NCBI GenBank assembly: GCA_946811695.1
Contig: OX328125.1
Location: forward strand, 100,224,643 to 100,288,642
DNA from: Gonocerus acuteangulatus
Taxonomy: Eukaryota > Arthropoda > Insecta > Hemiptera > Coreidae
Direction of reading: 5' to 3'
Length of the DNA: 64,000 nt
Shown: positions 47,140 through 57,998 of the stretch, piece by piece
How the letters are laid out: every line of letters starts with the position of its first letter
Position numbering within the stretch: position 1 is the first letter of the stretch
Program-made: the position numbers and the translations under genes
Notes under the pieces: model-generated
Database searches by the model: none
The model's input: the letters and a program-made list of their open reading frames with translations, nothing else
Told to the model about the DNA's origin: nothing

Positions 47140-48442
47140 TTTATTGACCGAGTGTGAGTAAGGTGTATTTGCTTGTGTGTGCGAGTATTCATTGACTGAG
47201 TTGGAGTAAGGTGTATCTCCTTTTGTGTGCGAGTATTTATTGACTGAGTGTGAGTAAGGTGTATCTCCTTGTGTGTGCGAGTATTTATTGACTGAGTGTG
47301 AGTAAGGTGTATCTCCTTGTGTGTGCGAGTATTTATTGACTGAGTGTGAGTAAGGTGTATCTCCTTGTGTGTGCGAGTATTTATTGACTGAGTGTGAGTA
47401 AGGTGTATCTCCTTGTGTGTGCGAGTATTTATTGACTGAGTGTGAGTAAGGTGTATCTCCTTTTGTGTGCGAGTATTTATTGACTGAGTGTGAGTAAGGT
47501 GTATCTCCTTGTGTGTGCGAGTATTTATTGACTGAGTGTGAGTAAGGTGTATCTCCTTTTGTGTGCGAGTATTTATTGACTGAGTGTGAGTAAGGTGTAT
47601 CTCCTTGTGTGTGCAAGTATTTATTAACTGAGTGTGAGTAAGGTGTATCTCCTTGTGTGTGCGAGTATTTATTGACTGAGTGTGAGTAAGGTGTATCTCC
47701 TTGTATGTGCGAGTATTTATTGACTGAGTGTGAGTAAGGTGTATCTCCTTGTGTGTGCGAGTATTTATTGACTGAGTGTGAGTAAGGTGTATCTCCTTGT
47801 GTGTGCGAGTATTTATTGACTGAGTGTGAGTAAGGTGTATCTCCTTGTGTGTGCGAGTATTTATTGACTGAGTGTGAGTAAGGTGTATCTCCTTTTGTGT
47901 GCGAGTATTTATTGACTGAGTGTGAGTAAGGTGTATCTCATTGTGTGTGCGAGTATTCATTGACTGAGTTGGAGTAAGGTGTATCTCCTTTTGTGTGCGA
48001 GTATTTATTGACTGAGTGTGAGTAAGGTGTATCTCCTTGTGTGTGCGAGTATTTATTGACTGAGTGTGAGTAAGGTGTATCTCCTTGTGTGTGCGAGTAT
48101 TTATTGACTGAGTGTGAGTAAGGTGTATCTCCTTGTGTGTGCGAGTATTTATTGACTGAGTGTGAGTAAGGTGTATCTCCTTGTGTGTGCGAGTATTTAT
48201 TGACTGAGTGTGAGTAAGGTGTATCTCCTTGTGTGTGCGAGTATTTATTGACTGAGTGTGAGTAAGGTGTATCTCCTTGTGTGTGCGAGTATTTATTGAC
48301 TGATTGTGAGTAAGGTGTATCTCCTTGTGTGTGCGAGTATTTATTGACTGATTGTGAGTAAGGTGTATCTCCTTGTGTGTGTGAGTATTTATTGACTGAG
48401 TGTGAGTAAGGTGTATCTCCTTGTGTGTGCGAGTATTTACTG
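47140..48442. repeat. 48-bp minisatellite, about 27 copies
   Basis: Unit TTTATTGACTGAGTGTGAGT plus AAGGTGTATCTCC and TTGTGTGTGCGAGTA. 48 bp is 16 codons, so two minus frames (SINTRTHKEIHLTHTQ and SVNKYSHTQGDTPYSH) stay open for hundreds of residues. The marked unit ATTCATTGACTGAGTTGGAG occurs at about 47187 and again 768 bp (16 units) later at about 47955, evidence of a large block duplication. No gene context. Confidence 0.95.
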
Positions 48443-48479
48443 TGTGATTGTGTGCCTGTAAATATTATTGGTTTAGGTT

Positions 48480-48612
48480 TAGTTACTTTTAATGGTTGAT
48501 CCAACATTTGTTAAAAAAGGATGCAACCAACCTTTTGTAAATATGTATATATTATATAGTACAAGGGTGCAAATGACCTCAGCAGAAGTTGCACCCAAAA
48601 AAAAAAAAATTA
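48480..48612 (+). mobile_element. Retroposon 3' tail with hairpin and poly(A)
   Basis: GGGTGCAA, then ATGACCTCAGCAGAAG, then TTGCACCC, an 8-bp perfect stem, followed by A13. The ATGACCT loop motif recurs in the SINE ending at 49875, suggesting a shared LINE-type 3' end. Confidence 0.5.
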
Positions 48613-48895
48613 TTATTATGATATATTTATGTTACAGAAAACACAAATAATTAGCCAGAAAATGGACTGCGATACGTTCACATTCATAAAGATATTTCTC
48701 ATTAGCTCTGATTGTTATTTAGCGATTTTCCTAGCAAGAAATTAAGAAGAACGGTAGCTAGGGGCGCATTAAAAAGTTGTTCATTAGGTAAAACCCGACT
48801 GGCCTAGTATTCATAATTAACCTACTCGCACTTTCTTTTGTTACGTTAATGATGTAATAGATATTTTTTTTTTTTTTTTAGAAATAAAATGTAAT

Positions 48896-49195
48896 GTGAC
48901 CATTACAATGTCACATTTATTATGCCAATATTACAATGAAGATGAAATTCGCAATGAGTTGCCTTGGGAAATTTTAGAAGAGAAAAAAAGAGATTTTAGA
49001 GACGTTTTGGATAGTGTAGACAGTGAAATTGGTGAAGTATGTGATACGAGTGAAAAAGAGGATGGTCATATATACGATGTGATGATTGTGATCGTAAAAA
49101 AAGACAGGAAAGCTGTAACACATTGTGCAAAGTGTAGTAAGAGTCTGTGTGCTGAACACAGGCAAAGTATATCTGAAAAGTGTATAAACGAATAA
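48896..49195 (+). pseudogene. Short ORF with piggyBac-like C-terminal cysteine cluster
   Basis: 99 residues. The N-terminal half is acidic (RDFRDVLDSVDSEIGE, DTSEKEDG), resembling the acidic lead of piggyBac-type transposases. The C-terminus has C-x2-C-x4-C-x2-H and a last Cys (HCAKCSKSLCAEHRQS, then EKC), resembling the C-terminal zinc-binding tail of that family. The whole DDD catalytic core is absent, so an internal deletion joining the two ends is likely. A pyrimidine tract and TAG (to 48881) precede the ORF and could be a splice acceptor. Flanking TTAA-TIR ends were not proved. Confidence 0.4.
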
Positions 49196-49590
49196 CAATA
49201 TTTTTATTTTTTTGATAATTATAATGTGCATACATTCAAGTCACTATATTCTTTTACCTTTTAAACCAATTTTACATATTATAGTATTTTTTTATTCTAG
49301 CAGTCATAAAGGCAAAATATTAAAGGAGAAAACGTTATATTTAATGTTGATATTCAGAGGACAAATATTCAAATAAACTTGTTAAAATATGTCTAAATTT
49401 GTGGTATTTTGATGTTTAATTTCCCACTCCCCCCCCCCTTTACAATTAAATAATATTATTTGGTTATAAATTGTTATATTATACATGGTAGTCATCTTAA
49501 AATACCATTTCAGAAACCTAACACCAAATTTGTAAAAGAATTACGAAAGACTAGATGGGCTCATATATGACCCCACTTTGTGACATTTGT

Positions 49591-49888
49591 AACAGCTTTA
49601 TCAAGCACACCTTGATAAAGGTGTGCTTGATAAATAAGCAATAAGCACATGCTAATAACAATAAGCACACATTCTATCATAGACCTAGCAGCCAGTCACC
49701 AGATGCGGGCCACTAAGGTAGAACTGGCACGGGGGACTCTACTCGACCTTGGCTGGGTCCGCCTTCCGCTGGCCGTCGGGCTCTGTTTCCGCTTTCGATA
49801 CTCCCAACAGACCGACCAGGAGGCACAAATGACCTAATAGTGGTTGACTGGCCTTTAAACTTTAAGGGGGAAAAAAACAGCTTTATCA
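49591..49888 (+). mobile_element. SINE-like retroposon with 13-bp TSD and poly(A)
   Basis: AACAGCTTTATCA at 49591-49603 and 49876-49888 flanks a 272-bp insert that ends CTTTAAGGGGGAAAAA. GC-rich body ('gctgggtccgccttccgctggcc'). A minus-strand fragment of the same family lies at 46430. No clear pol III boxes. Confidence 0.8.
49600..49631. repeat. Perfect 14-bp stem, 4-nt loop
   Basis: ATCAAGCACACCTT-GATA-AAGGTGTGCTTGAT, overlapping the left TSD/insert junction of the retroposon. Confidence 0.95.
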
Positions 49889-50084
49889 TGTTGTGATTAC
49901 AGGGTTAAACTAAGCAGCAAAACGATTTTGTGACATTTAAGCAATTTTTTACACTGACACAGTTCCCTTCTTCATAATAATCCTTCTTAGAAGATAGAGT
50001 AAACAAACGATATGATAATGAAATGGTAAAAATTTATGGCCCATGCATATCACATAGGATGTTTATGTATTCCATATTACTTAC

Positions 50085-50230
50085 CCCCTTGCGGCATGAC
50101 GGGTCCACAAGTTATGGAGTCCTCCCTCTCGTGTACCATCATCAGGCCGCCTATCACAATATCGCCAGGGGTTTCACAGGCTCGTTTCACGGGCCAGTCC
50201 ACCTTCAGCGACTCTACCCACTTCTTCTTC
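50085..50230 (-). CDS. Second exon of the class C GPCR: start of the ligand-binding (Venus flytrap) domain, mGluR-like
   Basis: A 146-nt exon bounded by a pyrimidine tract plus TAG acceptor (50231-50232 on the plus strand) and a strong GTAAGT donor (50084-50079). Read in the phase set by the signal-peptide exon it gives 48 stop-free residues. These include PGDIVIGGLMMVHERED followed by SITCGPVMPQGG. The 'PGD-I-x-GGL-x-x-VH' start with a downstream Cys is the hallmark of the amino-terminal ligand-binding domain of metabotropic glutamate receptors and related class C GPCRs. Insects carry mGluR and mangetout-type members; I cannot tell which this is. The next exon should continue with a conserved helix (consensus like IQALEAML), but I did not find it in the window. 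Family assignment rests on motif recognition; exon structure is seen directly. Confidence 0.75.
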
Positions 50231-51124
50231 CTAGGAAAGAAGAAAAACAGTTATATCACAAAAATGTGTAATGGCTATCATTGTTATTAGCAAAGAGGTC
50301 TTCAGGACGCAAACAAGGGAAGGGGGAGGGGGTAATCCCGCGGGAAGTAATGAGGTAATCTAATGTCATGCGCAGAATAGTGGTAATTATCAGATTACCA
50401 ATATCAGCTGATCTATGGATTACAAAAGGCTCGCTAAGAAAAGTGGGTATGTTTCATTTTCTGTCATTTTATTATTGTTGAAAATATGTCTTCTTCTTAC
50501 TGCCTAAAGTTGGTACACACTAAAGTATGTGCTAAAGCTACATTTTCTGTATGAATGAAAAAAAAAATTCATTCTTCTGGGACTTCGTCCCGTAAGAATA
50601 AAAATAAATACATATGGTTGAATAAACAAATTTAAGCTAAAAATATAACTATAAATAAAGAACAAACAAAAGCAGAAAAAAAATATTATTAGTAAAGTCT
50701 TAAATAATAAAATAAAAAATAAGTAAAAATGTACATAAATTATAAAAATAAAATAGTGATTACGGAGGGATTGTAGAATACTGGAGCAAGAAGAGGATAA
50801 GGCATTGGAGCAATGATGATACAATATTCAGTGGGGGATGAGAATATAATTAAATAGTTAAAAATAAACAAATAAATAATTATATAAATATTAAAAAATA
50901 ATTAAATAAATATAAAAAAATTAAATTAATATTAAAGAAATGGGGGCTTTAAAAGGATATGAATAAAAAATAAATACTTAAACAAGAGAAGAAAAAAACA
51001 TACAAAAGAAAAAGAAAAATTATAATATTATCACAAACAAGAAGAACAAGTGTGGACTTGATTAAACAGAGAAAACAATAACATAATTTACATAGCTAAA
51101 CTGGTCTTTCCTGGTGGTCAAATC

Positions 51125-51340
51125 TTAAGAAGCGTCTTCCTGGGAGGATAGGAGAAAAGCAAAGAGGCGGGATTTAAATACAGGTAAGGAAGGAGAGTGT
51201 CGAATCGAATGAGGGAGAGAGTTCCAGAAGGAGGAGGCTCGGGAGATGAAGGAACGGTCGATGAAGGCTGTTTTATGAAGGATAGAGATCGGAGGGACGG
51301 GAACGGGTACCACGGGAATGGACAGAAAATCTAAACTGTA
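51125..51340 (-). pseudogene. Non-LTR retrotransposon ORF C-terminus
   Basis: The frame includes SFISRASSFWNSLPHSIR and SLPVFKSRLFAFLLS, the 'f..Ra..lWNsLP...r...sl..FK..l' motif found at the C-terminal end of many LINE ORF2 proteins after the RT. The frame runs from the 5S segment straight into it. No RT domain remains. Confidence 0.75.
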
Positions 51341-51343
51341 GGA

Positions 51344-51386
51344 GGTCACCCATCCAAGTACTAACCACGCCCGACGTTGCTTAACT
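51344..51386 (-). pseudogene. 5S rRNA fragment (internal promoter region)
   Basis: Minus strand AGTTAAGCAACGTCGGGCG then TGGTTAGTACTTGGATGGG and TGACC match arthropod 5S rRNA from about nucleotide 47 to 90. This span covers box A, the intermediate element and most of box C of the pol III internal control region. The 5' and 3' thirds of 5S are missing. Confidence 0.85.
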
Positions 51387-51399
51387 AAGCATATCAATT

Positions 51400-52871
51400 T
51401 GAAAGGAACCGATTCAAAATTAATGGAACCTTAGACGAAATTCTAGGGGATTATCCAGAAAAAATCATTAACCTGTTTAAATTCCTAGATGCTACAAATT
51501 TAACAGACACAATTTAACATAAAACTGTATTTTGCTGATACACAATATTCTAACAAAATACAGTTGACAAAATAATATAGGCATTCTTGTGTTTCGATAC
51601 TACTAATATAACCGAATCTAGAAATTAATGTTATTCTCAACAGCTATTTTTATTTTAACCTGATAAAATAAAAATAATAAAATTATTTTATATCTCGTTA
51701 TTTTTTTTTTATTTTTTTATTATTTATATTTTCATTATTTGTTTCTTTATTTACTTTTTCTTCTAATATCAATTGATAGTAATTGTATATGTCTCCATAT
51801 TGCAACAAACAATAACATGAATAACTAGTTCTTCCTATTAAAATGACAACTTTAATACGTTAAGTCCATCTTGGGTCTTACTTTCACAGGGAGACCATGA
51901 CCCTGTGTGGTTGATTTTGCCCCTTAATACAAACAAACTGTAGGAGGTTGTAGATATTATTGTAGTTGGCAGCGGATGCACAGGTGAGTTGTAATGTGAA
52001 GCAGGTCATAAGTAAGACTTACTAACGTTCAATGACAAATAATCCTGTGTTTATATTTGCTCATTTTAATTTGTTTGTACATATTTTATTTTTGCGATGT
52101 AATACTGTTTGGTTGGGATTATAGAAATAATAAGATCTGGCCGCAGAATTTTGGGCATTCCTAATCTGCCATACCAAGTGTTTTGGTCTACCCGCTTTTG
52201 ATTATCTACGTAGCTTGAGTTGTGATAAGATGGTGTTTTGCCATTGTGATCACGTTTTAGCAACAACGGTCGATTTTTTAATGTGTCGGAGGCTTTTTTG
52301 ATATGAATGAAGGAACAATATCCCTTAATAATAACCATGATAAAGTCTTAAGGTCTCGTTAGACTTGATCTTTGGTCCAGTAAGCTGGAGAATTTACTGC
52401 CTCTTTATATACGTCCATTTTAACAATTTGCTGAACCATGTAAATATATGAGATGTAAATATTTGTAATTAGCTGTCCTAGAACTAAAAGTAGACTCCTA
52501 GTGGTAATTTTGAGGCACAGAATCCCACAATCAATTATTTAAAAAAAACCTCTGTGCATTGTATAATAGATAAAAACAAAATATTTTTAAATTGCACCGT
52601 CAAATATTTGCACAATTTTGTCCTGGTCACGAAAGCAAGTATTCTTCTTGTGAATAGCCGTTTCTAAATCTTAACCCGTTCATACCCATTCCTAATTATC
52701 TTCTAAAAGTACCAAATGATCTTTCGAATAAATATTTGATGAAACTTCCATAAATGCTGGTGCTTCATTGTTCCTCCTCATTGAAGAGATAGGAACATTT
52801 CTTCATATCCTTCAATGGCTCTCAATGAATCAAAACTAATTGCAAAAGTTTGACTTTCTTAGTTTTGCTTC
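51400..52871. other. No recognised gene
   Basis: AT-rich. A 90-residue minus frame at 52066-52338 has ordinary composition but no motif or splice context I can support. Confidence 0.3.
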
Positions 52872-53645
52872 GAATCCGATTATTTAATTAATAGGAGCAC
52901 CATCTATAGAGAATAATCATCTGGGTTTATTTCCCCTTGATATTGTATTTATTGGAGCGAAGGAAACATTTTATATTATTTTGTAGATCTATTTTGCGTT
53001 GAGTCCGATTATTTAATTAATAGGAGCACCATCTATAGAGAATAATTATCTGGGTTTATTTCCCCTTTGATATTGTATTTATTAGAGCGAAGGAAACATT
53101 TTATATTATTTTGTAGATCTATTTTGCCTTGAATCCGATTATTTAATTAATAGGAGCACCATCTATAGAGAATAATTATCTGGGTTTATTTCCCCTTTGA
53201 TATTGTATTTATTGGAGCGAAGGAAACATTTTATATTATTTTGTAGATCTATTTTGCTTTGAATCCGATTATTTAATTAATAGGAGCACCATCTATAGAG
53301 AATAATTATCTGGGTTTATTTCCCCTTTGATATTGTATTTATTGGAGCGAAGGAAACATTTTATATTATTTTGTAGATCTATTTTGCTTTGAATCCGATT
53401 GTTTAATTAATAGGAGCACCATCTATAGAGAATAATTATCTGGGTTTATTTCCCCTTTGATATTGTATTTATTGGAGCGAAGGAAACATTTTATATTATT
53501 TTGTAGATCTATTTTGCTTTGAATCCGATTATTTAATTAATAGGAGCACCATCTATAGAGAATAATTATCTGGGTTTATTTTCCCCTTGATATTGTATTT
53601 ATTGGAGCGAAGGAAACATTTTATATTATTTCGTAGATCTATTTA
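52872..53645. repeat. 130-bp tandem repeat, 6 copies
   Basis: GAATCCGATT or GAGTCCGATT at 52872, 53001, 53131, 53261, 53391 and 53521. Near-identical units with TTATTTAATTAATAGGAGC. Non-coding. Lies in the receptor intron. Confidence 0.95.
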
Positions 53646-54217
53646 TTTATTTATTAGAGTTTCAGTTAAGGGAGGAAATCATCAGATAGTTGAAATTATC
53701 ATTATGAGCAGCAAAGAAAAAAAAAACAAAAAAAAAAACGCCTAGGAAAACAAATAGTAACCGAACAAATGGTAAGAAGTTTTAAACCCGTTTCTTACCC
53801 CGTTCTTATCCCTAGTCGCATTATTACAGGAACCGAAACAGTTATTAGTTTGTTCACATATTTCTTGCAAAAGGTGTAAAAAAAAAAACAGGAAACAGGC
53901 CATTTCAATTTTTGCTGTAGGAAAACACTATTTTAAGTACGTTTCTCATTTTCTTACTTTGTATTACTAAAATATTAATTTTACTGTCAAAAATTCAGCC
54001 AGTTAAAAAGTGAAGTAAACAGAGGCTACAATTTCTAAACCATTTTTTTTTTTTTTTTAAATAAGAAAATATAATAAAGAAAATTGAACAATACGAGAAC
54101 GTGTTATTTTGACCGTACTTGACTTAGGACACAGTTTACTAACGCACTCCTATCTAATGGAACGACAAGACAGACCGGTATGCGCATGTTGTAACGAGAC
54201 ATAAACAGTTAAACACA
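53646..54217. other. No recognised feature
   Basis: AT-rich with homopolymers. Confidence 0.3.
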
Positions 54218-54219
54218 TA

Positions 54220-54802
54220 CAGTGGAACATGGATAATTCGAAATCGTGGTTAATTCGAATATTTCTCTCGGTCCCTAGAATTAAGGGCATAAACAATGTA
54301 AAAAAATCGTGGTTAATTCGAATAAAATTTTGGATAATTAGATTTTTTTTTACGAGTCTTTACCTCCAATGGGAGATGTTCGATCTTAATTTTTTTTTTT
54401 TTTTTTTTTTAAATTCTTCTTTCTCCTCGGGTAAGAAGGATAGTAAGATACGGATGTAGGGGTTCCGGGACAAGAAGTGCGGCGGTTCTATCTATGAGAG
54501 GTAAAAAAAAGTGTGTTGATTTGACATGGAATGACCCATAGTCTAGTTCTTGGAGTATTGTCCATGAAAATGACTTTTTTTCAAAACAATAGACTTTTAT
54601 TTTTACTTTTTTTATAAATTATTTATTACATATGTACGTAATCATCAAGTTATGAAATATTTGTTATTGATTAAATAAAATGTGAGAAAATAGGAAATTC
54701 GATTTTGGACCCTTTATTTTCAAAAACTTTTGTAATTCGAATTTTGGATAATTCGAACTTTTTTATCGGTCCCTAGAGGTTCGAATTATCCAAGTTCTAC
54801 TG
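54220..54802 (+). mobile_element. Tigger/pogo-like MITE, 583 bp (opposite orientation to 22389-23268)
   Basis: CAGTGGAACATGGATAATTC and GAATTATCCAAGTTCTACTG ends with TA on each side (54218-54219, 54803-54804). Collinear with the 22.4 kb copy in reverse, but lacks the HTH-coding segment. Confidence 0.88.
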
Positions 54803-55012
54803 TACTTACTGACTGCAAAATACGAGAACAGCTTGAAATACTGCATTACTTACACAACGTACTGGCCGAAGATAACCCTTACAAACTCAGCTGAAGTCGA
54901 TTACCGTAAATTCAAAAATATAGCTTTATCTCCTACACATTTTTATATTATATCACAATTTGTCAAATTAATTCATATATTATTTTAAAATTTGTAAAAT
55001 TTATATATAACA

Positions 55013-55586
55013 CTTGCTGACAACCCGAGCTTTGTCACGGCAAATATGTAGTTATTTTATTGCGTTTTATAATGTATCATCAAAATTAACCCCTAATTTT
55101 GTCAAAATCCCTAATTTTGTGGTTTATTATAGCACGGTTTCCGCCATACTATAATATAGATTCATATAACTTATTCTGTTATTCATCAATTGATAAGTAA
55201 TGAAAGTATAATGTTTCTTGAAACTGGAGCGCTCCGGACCAGTGTCAACAAACAGATAACCTAGAGATAACCCGTTAAAGGAGTTTAACCAGTAAAGGTT
55301 ACTCATTACCAAATTATTGTACGTTAAAATTTATAAATGTTTGGGCCTCAGATATCATTTGGAAACACCCATTATATTTGCGAGCATTACCAAGAAGTGT
55401 TCTGACTAGGGATTCCATTGGGTGAGGAGGCTGTGCAAGGGTTCGGGATTTTATCACCTCGGATAGACCATCGCCAGGTATAGCGTAAGCTCTATGAGGA
55501 ACAAAGTCCGGGCAAAGTTTCAATGTGGTTTGGCCTGGGCGATGATAGGTCAGTCAGTCAGTGGTATTTGACAAATATATAGTAGA
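55013..55586 (-). mobile_element. Decayed Helitron copy (family of 42519-43670)
   Basis: Minus-strand 5' end A|TCTACTATATATTTGTC at 55586. The 3' region GCCGTGACAAAGCTCGGG then CAGCAAG at 55013 shows the terminal CTAG mutated to CAAG. Carries a short frame with PGDGLSEVIKSRTLAQPPHP and LLGNARKYNGCFQM (55314-55523), which resembles the region upstream of the Helitron Rep domain. Confidence 0.72.
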
Positions 55587-55589
55587 TGT

Positions 55590-56368
55590 CGATTCAAAAA
55601 TTCATTAATATATTACATCAATATTTGTTAAATGTATTTACATAAACAATCTGTAAAAGTTATTTTTTTACAGGATTTATAATATTACTATGTGATACAT
55701 AATTATAGAGTAATTCGGTCCAACGGATCTATTATAAGTTAAAATTTCAATATCAATAATTTAAATAATATTTTGAACGTTAATGCTGTCATATATATTA
55801 TATTTATGTTATATATATTATATATCAAACGCTCATGAGGATTTAGCTTATTATATTCACTTCGGGAGAACTTTTTCTACAATGTTTCTCAATTTACAAG
55901 AGACTTATAATATGATTTCAGTAAATTAAAAAAAAAAATATATGTACCCGAGTTGTTGAGAATTAAAACAGCCATTCCCCCAGACAAGAGAGAATCCCTA
56001 TAATATATTTTGAGTATACACAGAACCATGAATGGATAAGACACTAGGGTGGAAGGTCCCTACCCGCATATACACACAAAGGCAGATTTATAACCTATTC
56101 TTATAAACACATTCATTTTATCTTAAGTATACCACCGGAAATAACAATGGATATATCCTCTCTTAACTTCCAAAGGCTTAGAACAATTAACATTATTAAT
56201 TCTTCGGTACTTGTTTCTAGTAATAAAATTACATTACATTTTCTTTTTTAAATTTACAACTCGCAAGAACTCCGTTATTTCAGTGTACTTATATTTAATG
56301 TTTATCCCTGGTGAGGAATGGAGAGCTTGAAGAAGAAAATATTATTATTCTTCAACACCCTTTTCTCA
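55590..56368. other. No recognised feature
   Basis: AT-rich, no supported gene. Confidence 0.3.
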
Positions 56369-56452
56369 ATATTCTTATCTTCGTGTTAGGCGGAAGGTGA
56401 ACAAATAAAATCTTCAACACTCAGTATCACCAACTTTATTTCATCCCTACAT

Positions 56453-56481
56453 GTTTCACACCTTTATTGGTGCCTCTTCAG
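56453..56481 (-). ncRNA. Hammerhead-like core, left arm of the Penelope element
   Basis: The minus strand has CTGAAGA, a roughly 5-bp stem (GCACC/GGTGT) and GAAAC, as in the right arm. Confidence 0.35.
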
Positions 56482-56702
56482 GGGAAAAAATTACAAAAAT
56501 AAAACTTACAGCCTACACCTGAGGAGGATAACCTTCCACCAGTACGGCCACGTATAGAATGATCATGGTCTGAAAGAATTCAATATGGCGAAAAATAAAC
56601 AGCTGATCGATAATCGATATGTCATACCTTTAAAAATGAATTTCCAGAAGAAATATAGTCCTAACAATTAAAACCATCTTCCCTGCAAATAAAAACATAA
56701 TT

Positions 56703-57376
56703 TTACTTTTTGTCAAATAAGTTAATAAAAATAGTATTTAAATGTAGTATTTCCGTTTTTTTATTTACCACTTTTTTCCTATTTTTTATGATATGGATAT
56801 TTTCCTTTATTCTTCTTTTCAATCTATTTCTTTCTTTACCTAATATGCTAATATTTTCAAAATCGAAACTATGTTTATATTTTATAGCATGATAAGCCAA
56901 CGCTGTTTTATTCTCTCCTTTGTCAATACTTTGCGCATGCTGTTTAATTCGTTTTCTAAGTAACTGTTCCGATTCCCCTATACCATATATGATTTATTGC
57001 AACTATTGAAGTTAATTTTGTAAATATTGTATTTAGTTTCTTTTAATTTTAATTTATCTTTAATATGACTAAAGCTATTTTTTATTCTGTTGTCATATTT
57101 CCAAGATATCCTGCCTATATCTTTACATAAATGTCTTATTTTGTTGGAAATTATTGGGTTATAATTGAAGCCAAAATAACGGCATGGTTCTGAATTCTGA
57201 TCTTTTAAAACCTTACATCTTTTTCTGCCTAATTGTTCATAAATATGATTATTATATGGCGTTGTGCTTTCTCTCAATATATCTTTGTCCTTCTCCGTTC
57301 GAATTCCCTTGCTGAAACAATTCATTTTTAAAGGTATGACACATCGATTATCGATCAGCTGTTTATTTTTCGCCAT
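56703..57376 (-). pseudogene. Penelope-like protein C-terminus: RT-to-endonuclease linker and GIY-YIG domain
   Basis: The minus strand reads FNYNPIISNKIRHLCKDIG, FSHIKDKLKLKETKYNIYKI and FNSCNKSYM. After a stop/frameshift near 56990 it continues IGESEQLLRKRIKQHAQS, TALAYHAIKYKHSFDFENIS and IIKNRKKVVNKKTEILHL. The NIYKI and YIGES-like blocks are the GIY and YIG motifs, followed by the ALA-H and FDF segments typical of Penelope endonucleases. The frameshift breaks the domain between GIY and YIG. The start Met at 57376 lies in the inverted arm and is probably not original. Confidence 0.85.
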
Positions 57377-57479
57377 ATTGAATTCTTTCAGACCATGATC
57401 ATTCTAGACGTGGCCGTACTGGTGGAAGGTTATCCTCCTCAGATAGAGGCTGTAAGTTTTATTTTTGTAATTTTTTCCC

Positions 57480-57508
57480 CTGAAGAGGCACCAATAAGGG
57501 TGTGAAAC
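57480..57508 (+). ncRNA. Hammerhead-like core, right arm of the Penelope element
   Basis: CTGAAGA, GCACC-n6-GGTGT stem, GAAAC. Inverted partner of the 56453-56481 core. Stem III and cleavage site not resolved. Confidence 0.35.
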
Positions 57509-57752
57509 ATGTAGGGATGAAATAAAGTTGGTGATACTGAGTGTTGAAGATTTTATTTGTTGACCTTCCGCCGTCCACGAAGATAAGAAAATATTATTAT
57601 TATACCTTTATTTCTCGGCTGGTCCAAATTAATTAATTGACTCTGAATGTGAGCTTTACCAATCAAAAACTGAAGAAAACCCCCTTAATTAATCACTTAA
57701 CAGTTCAGACACCATTCAGAATAAGAAATTCATATTCACATGTAACCGTCTG

Positions 57753-57876
<124 letters not shown>

Positions 57877-57998
57877 CTTATTGTGGGGAGGTCGTGACCG
57901 ATGGAGATGGAAAGGTAGAAATTTTCAGTGTTTGGCAGTTGTTTCTTAATAAAACTACATTCATTCACAATGTGAAAATGGGTTTACTGTTTGCCGAC

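Larger units (their letters stand above)
50530..51397 (-). mobile_element. Chimeric retroposon: 5S rRNA-derived head, LINE ORF C-terminus, oligo(T) tail
   Basis: On the minus strand the order is a 43-nt 5S rRNA segment (51386-51344), a coding remnant ending at 51125, about 560 bp of T-rich 3' UTR, TTACGGGACGAAGTCCCAG (hairpin GGGACgaAGTCCC) near 50580, then a T-run. SINE3-type retroposons are known to combine 5S heads with LINE tails; this may be such an element or a related chimera. Only this copy is visible, so its unit nature is inferred. Confidence 0.6.
56369..57593 (-). mobile_element. Penelope-like element with inverted terminal repeats
   Basis: Arms of roughly 285 bp (56369-56655 and 57310-57593) are inverted copies sharing AACACTCAGTATCACCAAC, CCCTACATGTTTCAC and CATTTTTAAAGGTATGACA. 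Between them lies, on the minus strand, the 3' end of a Penelope ORF with a GIY-YIG endonuclease. Inverted terminal repeats and a GIY-YIG domain are known traits of Penelope-like elements. The RT is deleted. Confidence 0.88.

Noticed and set aside
47028..48507. 310-, 185- and 189-residue minus ORFs
   Set aside because: Two frames of the same 48-bp array are equally open, and no third-position or domain signal favours coding.
48974..49235. Minus-strand ORFs opposite the cysteine-rich frame
   Set aside because: Shadow frames; the plus-strand frame has the recognisable motif.
49649..49837. 62-residue plus ORF
   Set aside because: Lies inside the SINE-like retroposon; no protein motif.
51344..51386. 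Functional 5S rRNA gene
   Set aside because: Only about a third of the gene is present and it is fused to LINE sequence.
52066..52338. 90-residue minus-strand ORF as an exon
   Set aside because: No recognised motif, splice sites or homologous copy in the window. Left as possible but unsupported.
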